Shown piece after piece: positions 1 through 5,391 of a stretch of DNA of 6,143 nt (position 1 is its first letter; every line of letters begins with the position of its first letter). A model generated the notes under the pieces. The model saw only the letters and a list, made by a program, of their open reading frames with translations. It did not search any database and was not told where the DNA came from. The translations under genes and the position numbers were made by a program. Source of the DNA: Deltaproteobacteria bacterium (GTDB lineage: Bacteria; Myxococcota; Myxococcia; Myxococcales; 40CM-4-68-19). Where the stretch lies: positions 1 to 6,143 of the forward strand of contig VBKQ01000288.1 in NCBI GenBank assembly GCA_005879505.1. Direction: 5' to 3'.

Positions 1-207
1 CACGTCCGCCATGTTGCACCCGCGCCGGTTGGCGCCTCCATGTCGAAAACCATAACCATTGCAGGGGAAGATCGCCGGTTTCCTTCTGCTTCCTGTTTCG
101 CAAGAAGCATGCCCATGGGCAAGCCACGCTGCGCAAGCCCGCCTGGCGGCTTGAACTTTCCGCGGTTCCGTGGCACTCGCGCGATGAGAAACTGCAGCGC
201 CCATCAA
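1..207. other. Leader region upstream of the U32 gene, no convincing gene
   Basis: No gene can be supported here. An open frame continuous with the U32 gene runs back to an ATG at 40. However, bases 41-120 are only about 52% GC, and codons 40-207 include ATA and AGA and end in G or C only about 61% of the time, unlike the strongly G/C-ending U32 body. The added residues show no family motif. On the minus strand a frame with in-frame ATGs at 59, 53 and 41 runs off the left edge. A divergent neighbour may therefore begin here, but too few codons are visible to judge and no ribosome binding site precedes them. A very weak promoter-like pair (TTGGCG at 29-34, CATAAC at 51-56, 16-nt spacer) is the best plus-strand candidate and is not persuasive. 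A 12-bp perfect palindrome lies at 110-121 and an imperfect GC-rich hairpin at 135-152. Confidence 0.55.
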
Positions 208-2712
208 ATGGTGAAAGCACTTCCAAAACCCGAGTTGCTCGCACCCGCGGGAGACGAGGAAAGTCTCAAGGCAGCGGTCGCCGCGGGAGCGGACGCCGTC
301 TACTTCGGGCTGCGCGGAGGGTTCAATGCGCGCGCCCGCGCCGACAACTTCGCCGCCGCGGATCTGCCCCGTGTCTTCGACTTTCTGCATGCCAGAGGCG
401 TGCAGGGGTTCGTCACCTTCAACACCCTGGTCTTCGACCGCGAGCTTCCGGTCGCGGAGCAGGCGCTGGCGGACATCGCGCGCGCGGGTGCCGATGCCAT
501 CCTCGTGCAGGACCTCGGCATCGCCCGGCTGGCGCGCCAGATCTGCCCCGGCCTTCCGCTGCACGCCTCGACGCAGATGACGATCTCGTCGGCGGAGGCG
601 GCGGAGATCGCGAAGTCGCTCGGCATCACCCGCATCGTCCTGCCGCGCGAGCTCTCGATCGACGAGATCCGCGCGATGGCGGCCCGCACCGATCTGGAGC
701 TGGAGTGCTTCGTGCACGGGGCACTCTGCGTGAGCTGGAGCGGACAGTGCCTGACGAGCGAGGCCCTGCAGCAGCGCAGCGCGAATCGCGGCCAGTGCGC
801 CCAGAGCTGCCGGATGCCATACGACCTGGTCGTCGACGGCAGGGTGGAGACCGCGCGCGGCGATGAGCAGCTCAAGTACCTGCTCTCCCCGCGCGACCTG
901 GCGGCGTACGACCTGCTCTCCGAGCTGCTCGCCGCGGGCGTCTGCTGCTTCAAGATCGAGGGCCGGATGAAGGGGCCCGAGTACGTCGCGAACGTGGTGG
1001 AGAAATACCGCCGCGCGCTCGACGCGGCCATCGAGCGGCGGCCGTTCCCGCTCACCGCGCGCGACGAGGAGGAGCTGCGCTACAGCTTCTCGCGCGGCTT
1101 CTCCCACGGCTTCTTGAAGGGCTCCGACCACCAGGAGCTCGTCCATGGCCTCTACCCCGGCCATCGGGGAGTCCTGGTGGGCCGGGTCGAGGAAGTGCAC
1201 GCCCGCTCCCGGCATGTGCTGGTGCGCGCCGAACCCGGCGCTCCCCAGCTCAAGGCCGGAGACCGGATCCTCTTCGACCAAGGCAAGCCGGAGGACGACG
1301 AGCCCCGTGGCGGACTTCACGCCTGCGACGAAGTGGGACCGGGGATGCTCGAGCTGGTCTTCGGCAGCCCGGACCAGAGCACCCTCGACCTGCGCCTGGT
1401 CAAGGTCGGGGACGTCGTGTGGAAGGCGAAGGACGCCGAGGTGACGCGCGCGATGAAGCGGCTCGCCACCCAGCAACGCAGAATCAGCTTGTCCCTGCGC
1501 GTGCGCGGCGCAGCTGGCCTGCCGCTGCAGGTCGATGCGCGCGACGATCTCGGGCGCAGCGCCCAGGTGGAGAGCGCCGTACCGCTGCAGGCCGCGCGTG
1601 GCAAGCCGCTGAACGAGGCGCTCATCCGCGAGAAGCTGTGCGCCTTCGGAGAGACCCAATTCGAGCTTTGCCGGCTTCAGCTCGACCTGGAGGGCGCGCT
1701 CGCAATTCCGCCATCCGAGCTGAAGCGGATGCGGCGCGCGCTCGTCGAGACTCTCGCCAGCCGTGAGCCGGACCGGCCCGAGCGCCTGGTGCGAACGGGC
1801 ATCGCCATGGACGAAGTCGTCGCGCCGCTGCCTGCAAGCGTCTCGCCTTCCGCGCCCAGGCTCATCCCTCTGCTGCGCACCCTGGAGCAGGTAGAGGTTG
1901 CGCTCCGCCTGGGGTTCGACGAGGTGCAGCTCGACTTCATGGAGCTGGTGGGGCTCGGGATCGCGGTGGAGCACGTGCGCGCGGCGGGAGCCCGGGCGAT
2001 CGTCGCGACGCCGCGGGTGCAGAAGCCCGGCGAGGAGGGATACGACCGCCGCTTCGAGCGACTCCGCCCCGACGGCATCCTCGCCAGGCACCTCGGCGCA
2101 GTGGAGCATTTCCTGCACGGCCCGCACGCAGAGACCGTGCACGGGGATTTCTCCCTCAACGCCACCAACGCGCTGACCGCGCGCACGCTCCTGGACCTCG
2201 GCCTCTCCACGCTCACCCCGGCGTACGATCTCGACCTGACGCAGCTCCTCGACGTGGCCGCCGGAGTGCCGGCGGGCCGCCTGGAAGTCACGCTGCACCA
2301 GCACCTGCCGCTCTTCCACAACGAGCACTGCGTCTACTCGCACTTGCTCGGCAACGGGCACGACTACCGCGACTGCGGGCGGCCCTGCGAGAAGCACCTC
2401 GTCCAGCTCCGGGACGCCGGCGGCCTGGAGCATCCGGTAATCGTCGACGTGGGCTGCCGCAACACGGTCTTCAACGCGCGGGCGCAGAGCGCCGCCGGCT
2501 CCCTGTCCCGGCTGCTGGAGGCGGGAATCCGGCGCTTCCGCGTCGAGCTGGTGCGGGAGAACGCGGCGGAGACGGAGCGCGTGCTGCGCGCCTATGCCGG
2601 GCTGCTGAAGGGAGCTCGCACCGGCCGCCAGGTGATCACGGAGGTCGGCGCTTTGGAGAAGTACGGCGTTTCCGCCGGCACCCTGGCCGTCGTCAGCCAA
2701 CCGCATGCTTGA
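208..2712 (+). CDS. Long U32 family protein (RlhA/collagenase-like, with DUF3656-type middle domain)
   Basis: This is an 834-aa U32 family protein. Annotated as peptidases, characterised members instead include RNA hydroxylation factors (RlhA for 23S rRNA C2501, TrhP for tRNA U34) and UbiU/UbiV, which bind a 4Fe-4S cluster. Residues 5-270 form the U32 barrel, opening with PELLAPAGDEESLKAAV. The U32 signature FVHGALCVSWSGQC has Cys174 and Cys181; NRGQCAQSC adds Cys197 and Cys201; KIEGRMKGPEYV follows near 249. Residues about 320-520 are a beta-rich and DUF3656-like middle part. Residues about 550-790 form a second barrel-like part with its own cysteines (708, 723, 727, 750). E. coli RlhA is about 653 aa, so this is the longer family type. 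The start at 208 is chosen because the family fold begins right after it and upstream codon use differs; no clear Shine-Dalgarno is seen, and starts at 184 or 40 remain possible. The exact substrate cannot be assigned. Probably cytoplasmic and co-transcribed with the dehydrogenase gene that follows. Confidence 0.9.
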   Translation: MVKALPKPELLAPAGDEESLKAAVAAGADAVYFGLRGGFNARARADNFAAADLPRVFDFLHARGVQGFVTFNTLVFDRELPVAEQALADIARAGADAILVQDLGIARLARQICPGLPLHASTQMTISSAEAAEIAKSLGITRIVLPRELSIDEIRAMAARTDLELECFVHGALCVSWSGQCLTSEALQQRSANRGQCAQSCRMPYDLVVDGRVETARGDEQLKYLLSPRDLAAYDLLSELLAAGVCCFKIEGRMKGPEYVANVVEKYRRALDAAIERRPFPLTARDEEELRYSFSRGFSHGFLKGSDHQELVHGLYPGHRGVLVGRVEEVHARSRHVLVRAEPGAPQLKAGDRILFDQGKPEDDEPRGGLHACDEVGPGMLELVFGSPDQSTLDLRLVKVGDVVWKAKDAEVTRAMKRLATQQRRISLSLRVRGAAGLPLQVDARDDLGRSAQVESAVPLQAARGKPLNEALIREKLCAFGETQFELCRLQLDLEGALAIPPSELKRMRRALVETLASREPDRPERLVRTGIAMDEVVAPLPASVSPSAPRLIPLLRTLEQVEVALRLGFDEVQLDFMELVGLGIAVEHVRAAGARAIVATPRVQKPGEEGYDRRFERLRPDGILARHLGAVEHFLHGPHAETVHGDFSLNATNALTARTLLDLGLSTLTPAYDLDLTQLLDVAAGVPAGRLEVTLHQHLPLFHNEHCVYSHLLGNGHDYRDCGRPCEKHLVQLRDAGGLEHPVIVDVGCRNTVFNARAQSAAGSLSRLLEAGIRRFRVELVRENAAETERVLRAYAGLLKGARTGRQVITEVGALEKYGVSAGTLAVVSQPHA

Positions 2713-2721
2713 GCGCGGAAT

Positions 2722-2725
2722 GGAG
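2722..2725 (+). promoter_or_regulatory. Ribosome binding site of the D-malate dehydrogenase gene
   Basis: GGAG lies 7 nt before the ATG at 2733. It decides in favour of that start over the in-frame TTG at 2709, which overlaps the U32 stop codon in the sequence TTGA. Translation from 2733 also begins directly with the family's N-terminal strand (MAKHRIAVIPGDGIG). Confidence 0.65.
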
Positions 2726-2732
2726 CGCTGAA

Positions 2733-3791
2733 ATGGCGAAGCACCGGATAGCGGTCATCCCCGGCGACGGCATCGGCAAGGAAGTGGTGCCCGAAGGCAT
2801 CCGCGTGCTCGATGCCGCCGCGGCGAAGTACGGGATCGAGCTCGAATGGGAGCATTTCCCCTGGAGCTGCGAGTGGTACCGGAAACGCGGGCAGATGATG
2901 CCGGCGGACGGGATCTCGCAGATCCGGAAGCACGACGCGATCTTCCTTGGCGCGGTGGGATTTCCGGGCGTGCCCGATCACGTCTCGCTCTGGGGGCTGC
3001 TCATTCCAATCCGCAGGGAGCTGCACCAATACGCCAATGTCCGCCCGGTGCGCCTGATGGAGGGCGTCCCTTCACCGCTGCGCGACCGCAAGCCCGGCGA
3101 CATCGACTTCTGGGTGGTCCGCGAGAACAACGAGGGCGAGTACTCCTCCATCGGCGGGCGCATCTTCGAAGGGACCGAGAACGAGACGGTCATCCAGGAG
3201 ACCGTCTTCACCCGCAAGGGCGTCGACCGCATCCTCCGTCATGCCTTCGAGCTGGCCCGCTCGCGCCCGAAGAAGCATCTCACTTCGGCGACGAAATCGA
3301 ACGGGATCTCGATCACCATGCCCTACTGGGACGAGCGGGTGAAAGCGATGTCCGCGCAGTATCCCGACGTGCGCGTCGACCAGTTCCACATCGACATCCT
3401 CTGCGCGCACTTCGTGCAGCGGCCGGAGCGCTTCGACGTCGTGGTCGGATCGAACCTGTTCGGCGACATCCTCTCCGACCTGGGCCCGGCGGTGACCGGG
3501 ACCATCGGGATCGCCCCGTCGGCAAACCTCAACCCCGAGCGCGAATACCCGTCGATGTTCGAGCCCGTGCACGGGTCGGCGCCGGACATCGCCGGCCAGG
3601 GGATCGCCAACCCCGTCGGGCAGATCTGGTCCGGCGCGATGATGCTCGAGCACCTCGGCTACAAGCAGGCCGGCGACGCCGTCGTGCGCGCGATCGAGAC
3701 GGTGATCCGGGAAGGGCCGCGCACGCGCGACATGGGCGGGAAGGCCAGCACATCGGAGATGGGAAAGGCGATCGCGCAGGCCCTGCGCTGA
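2733..3791 (+). CDS. dmlA: D-malate dehydrogenase (decarboxylating) / tartrate dehydrogenase
   Basis: This 352-aa enzyme belongs to the isocitrate/isopropylmalate dehydrogenase family and matches the DmlA/TtuC branch. DmlA oxidises D-malate with NAD+ to pyruvate and CO2; tartrate dehydrogenases of this branch also act on tartrates. Members are cytosolic, metal-dependent dimers. Visible motifs are GDGIGKEV (residues 11-18), the substrate-loop segment DHVSLWGLLIPIRR (82-95), Arg104, RENNEGEYSS (130-139) with Arg130 and the catalytic-type Tyr137, TKSNGISITMPYWDERV (187-203) with catalytic-type Lys188, metal-binding aspartates at 221, 245 and 249 (SNLFGDILSDLGP), and the NAD-loop motif EPVHGSAPDI (277-286). 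The SLWG loop and MPYWDERV segment are as I recall them in E. coli DmlA, rather than LeuB or Icd. Length is normal (E. coli DmlA about 361 aa) and no key residue is missing. It starts 20 nt after the U32 stop, so translation coupling is likely. Sequence alone does not settle preference among D-malate, tartrate and isopropylmalate. Confidence 0.92.
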   Translation: MAKHRIAVIPGDGIGKEVVPEGIRVLDAAAAKYGIELEWEHFPWSCEWYRKRGQMMPADGISQIRKHDAIFLGAVGFPGVPDHVSLWGLLIPIRRELHQYANVRPVRLMEGVPSPLRDRKPGDIDFWVVRENNEGEYSSIGGRIFEGTENETVIQETVFTRKGVDRILRHAFELARSRPKKHLTSATKSNGISITMPYWDERVKAMSAQYPDVRVDQFHIDILCAHFVQRPERFDVVVGSNLFGDILSDLGPAVTGTIGIAPSANLNPEREYPSMFEPVHGSAPDIAGQGIANPVGQIWSGAMMLEHLGYKQAGDAVVRAIETVIREGPRTRDMGGKASTSEMGKAIAQALR

Positions 3792-3796
3792 AGCGC

Positions 3797-4933
3797 TCAG
3801 CTCGCCAAGGATGCCGTCGTCGGTTCGCGGCCAGAAACGCGGTATGGGACGGCACCGCCCAGCCGGAGGATCGGCGACTCGAACCAGCGCCACGAGATCG
3901 CAGCCAGCAGGAAAAGGATCACGGCCGAGACCGCCAGTCGCAGAGGGAAGCTCGCGATCGCGACGAAGTACAGCACCAACTGGTGGAAGAGATACAGGAA
4001 GTACGAGCGGCGCCCTGCCCAGCCCAGCGCCCTCGACCGGGCGACGCTCGCGCCCCACCACTGCGGCGAGAGCAGGGCCGCCACCAGCGCCAGGGCGAAT
4101 ACGGCGTCCATCACGGTGATCCCGAAAGAGAGGAGAAGGTTCTGTCCAGCCGGCAGCAGGACGAGCTGGCTCGACGCCGCGACCACACCGAGTCCGCCCA
4201 GGGCGACCCAGCAAAGCCCGGTCCTGCGCCGCTGCAGGAACGCACCGACGCGCGCGTCGCGAACAGCGACCGCCGCCAGCACTCCCCAGAACGGCGCGTC
4301 GAGCCGGGCCGGCGTGAAGTCCCACGCGCTCCATTGGCCCGATGCGAGGCAGAGGCAGCGGATGAGCGGCGGGGCGACGAGCATCACCACCGCGAACGAA
4401 GCGAAGCGCGCGCGCAGGACCCGGACGAGCAGGAGCGGCAGGCAGAGGTAGAACTGCTCCTCGATGGCCAGCGACCAGCAGGGGGTGAGCGCCAAGGCCA
4501 CGCGCGCTCCGGCGGACGTCCACAGGTTCTGGAGGAATATCAGGTAAGCCGAGAGTGGCACTTCGCCGCTGCGGATGTGCGGCGGCTGCTGTCCGAGCGG
4601 CAGCGAGACGATCAGCAGCAGCAAGAGGTAGGCGGGCAGGATCCGCGCCGCACGGCGCGCGTAGAAGGCGCGGAACAGATTTGGCGCCTCGCTGTGGTCG
4701 AGCAGGATTCCGGCGATCAGGAAGCCGGACAGGACGAAGAAGAGATCCACGCCACACCAGGCCAGTTTGGCGAGGGCCCAGAGGTGCGGAGACAGATCTC
4801 GCAGGAGCGGCTCGATGGGCTGTACGATCCAGTGCAAGAAGAGCACCGGCAGGATCGCCAGCCCGCGGATGCCGTCGAGCTCCGGCAAGCGTGCTCCCTG
4901 GCGGAGGAGCACCACCCGCTCTGCCTGGGACAT
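3797..4933 (-). CDS. Acyltransferase-3 (OafA/YrhL-type) integral membrane protein
   Basis: This 378-aa protein is an acyltransferase family 3 enzyme. Such enzymes sit in the inner membrane and transfer acetyl or other acyl groups to sugars of O-antigen, exopolysaccharide, peptidoglycan, glycolipids or antibiotics. Hallmarks are present: LPELDGIRGLAILPVLFLH (residues 16-34) with the conserved His34, GVDLFFVLSGFLIAGILL (61-78), FYARRAARILPAY (90-102) with the family arginines, WSLAIEEQFYLCLP (153-166), YFLYLFHQLV (311-320) and a C-terminal FESPILRL (351-358). About ten hydrophobic stretches fit the usual topology. No fused SGNH or other extra domain is present. The ATG at 4933 is secure because an in-frame TAG lies 9 nt upstream; no strong Shine-Dalgarno is visible. 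It follows the small gene at 5230-4973 after 39 nt on the same strand, probably as one transcript. Its stop is 5 nt from the convergent dehydrogenase stop. The acceptor substrate cannot be inferred. Confidence 0.92.
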   Translation of the reverse strand: MSQAERVVLLRQGARLPELDGIRGLAILPVLFLHWIVQPIEPLLRDLSPHLWALAKLAWCGVDLFFVLSGFLIAGILLDHSEAPNLFRAFYARRAARILPAYLLLLLIVSLPLGQQPPHIRSGEVPLSAYLIFLQNLWTSAGARVALALTPCWSLAIEEQFYLCLPLLLVRVLRARFASFAVVMLVAPPLIRCLCLASGQWSAWDFTPARLDAPFWGVLAAVAVRDARVGAFLQRRRTGLCWVALGGLGVVAASSQLVLLPAGQNLLLSFGITVMDAVFALALVAALLSPQWWGASVARSRALGWAGRRSYFLYLFHQLVLYFVAIASFPLRLAVSAVILFLLAAISWRWFESPILRLGGAVPYRVSGREPTTASLAS

Positions 4934-4972
4934 TGAAGGACTCTAGGCGGGCCGGACCGCGCGGCAAGTTTC

Positions 4973-5230
4973 CTAAGGGTAGTCCTCGTCGCGGTGCGCG
5001 CTCTCGATGGCCCGGCGGACGCCCTCTTCGAGCCTCTGGGTATCGACGATCACCTTGCCTTCGACGACGTCGGTGACGGCGGAAAGGGGGACCACGGTGT
5101 CGCCTGCATCTTCGATGTAGATGACGAGCTCCTGCGGCCGCACCTGCCGCACGGCCCCGAACTCCTCCTCGGCCCCCTTCGCGAATGCCTGGTACCCGAT
5201 CTCGATCGGCGGCAGCCTTTTCTTTGCCAT
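4973..5230 (-). CDS. Small conserved-looking protein, unknown function, possibly PRC-barrel-like
   Basis: I do not recognise this 85-aa protein with certainty. After a basic start (MAKKR), residues 8-62 alternate hydrophobic and polar positions in short strands: IEIGYQAF, EEFGAVRQVRP, ELVIYIED, DTVVPLSAVTDVVEGKVIVD. This resembles PRC-barrel or DUF2171-style small beta domains. Residues 64-80 form a likely amphipathic helix (TQRLEEGVRRAIESAHR), ending in an acidic DEDYP. There is no signal peptide, membrane segment or cysteine. The ATG at 5230 is the only start in its frame, with an in-frame TGA at 5290-5288. No Shine-Dalgarno is seen; the 20 nt before the ATG are GC-rich and partly self-complementary. 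It is coded as real rather than a shadow because no better frame covers 4973-5230, its composition is protein-like, and it lies in line with the acyltransferase gene. Function is unassigned. Confidence 0.7.
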   Translation of the reverse strand: MAKKRLPPIEIGYQAFAKGAEEEFGAVRQVRPQELVIYIEDAGDTVVPLSAVTDVVEGKVIVDTQRLEEGVRRAIESAHRDEDYP

Positions 5231-5260
5231 GGCCGCATCATGCCGTGGCCGGCGTCCGGA

Positions 5261-5278
5261 TGCATCGGTCCCGGTGCA
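5261..5278. repeat. 18-bp inverted repeat in the divergent intergenic region
   Basis: TGCATCGG and CCGGTGCA flank a 2-nt centre; 7 of 8 pairs are Watson-Crick and one is T-G. It lies 30 nt upstream of the small minus-strand gene and 42 nt upstream of the inositol-gene -35 box. The spacing and symmetry suit a dimeric regulator operator. One near-perfect dyad of this size could also arise by chance in a GC-rich intergenic region, so the role is a guess. Confidence 0.35.
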
Positions 5279-5320
5279 GCGGCCGGATCACCGAGGCTGG
5301 AGGCGGAGCGAGAAAAGACC

Positions 5321-5349
5321 TTTACACCCTCGCGTCGCGCCCTTATGGT
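5321..5349 (+). promoter_or_regulatory. Sigma-70-type promoter for the inositol-phosphate synthase gene
   Basis: TTTACA at 5321-5326 matches the -35 consensus at 5 of 6 positions. TATGGT at 5344-5349 matches the -10 consensus at 4 of 6. The spacer is exactly 17 nt and the stretch just upstream is A-rich (AGAAAAGA, 5311-5318). Transcription would start near 5356 and leave a leader of about 36 nt carrying the ribosome binding site. This is the best promoter I can find in the window. Confidence 0.55.
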
Positions 5350-5378
5350 GCGCCGCGCCGCGCCACACCGGGCGCGTC

Positions 5379-5383
5379 GGAGA
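5379..5383 (+). promoter_or_regulatory. Ribosome binding site of the inositol-phosphate synthase gene
   Basis: GGAGA ends 8 nt before the ATG at 5392, an ideal distance. A second GGAG at 5385-5388 is too close to be the main site. This supports ATG 5392 as the start. Confidence 0.6.
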
Positions 5384-5391
5384 CGGAGTCG

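Noticed and set aside
110..121. 12-bp perfect palindrome TGCCCATGGGCA
   Set aside because: About one or two such palindromes are expected by chance in 6 kb, and nothing places it as an operator.
135..160. Intrinsic terminator from an imperfect hairpin (135-152)
   Set aside because: The stem has a bulge and is followed by TGAACTTT rather than a T-run, and no upstream gene end is visible.
171..185. Sigma-54 promoter (TGGCAC at 171-176)
   Set aside because: The required GC of the -12 element is absent at the correct spacing.
2846..4936. 696-codon plus-strand open frame across the dehydrogenase and antisense to the acyltransferase
   Set aside because: It is out of frame with a clear dehydrogenase and then antisense to a clear acyltransferase. 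Its product is low-complexity, rich in Arg, Asp, Glu and Gln, with no motif; this is a typical high-GC shadow.
3072..4967. 631-codon minus-strand open frame
   Set aside because: It overlaps the acyltransferase in another frame and is antisense to the dehydrogenase. Its Arg/Pro/Ala-rich start and His/Asp/Val-rich remainder reflect codon bias, not a protein family.
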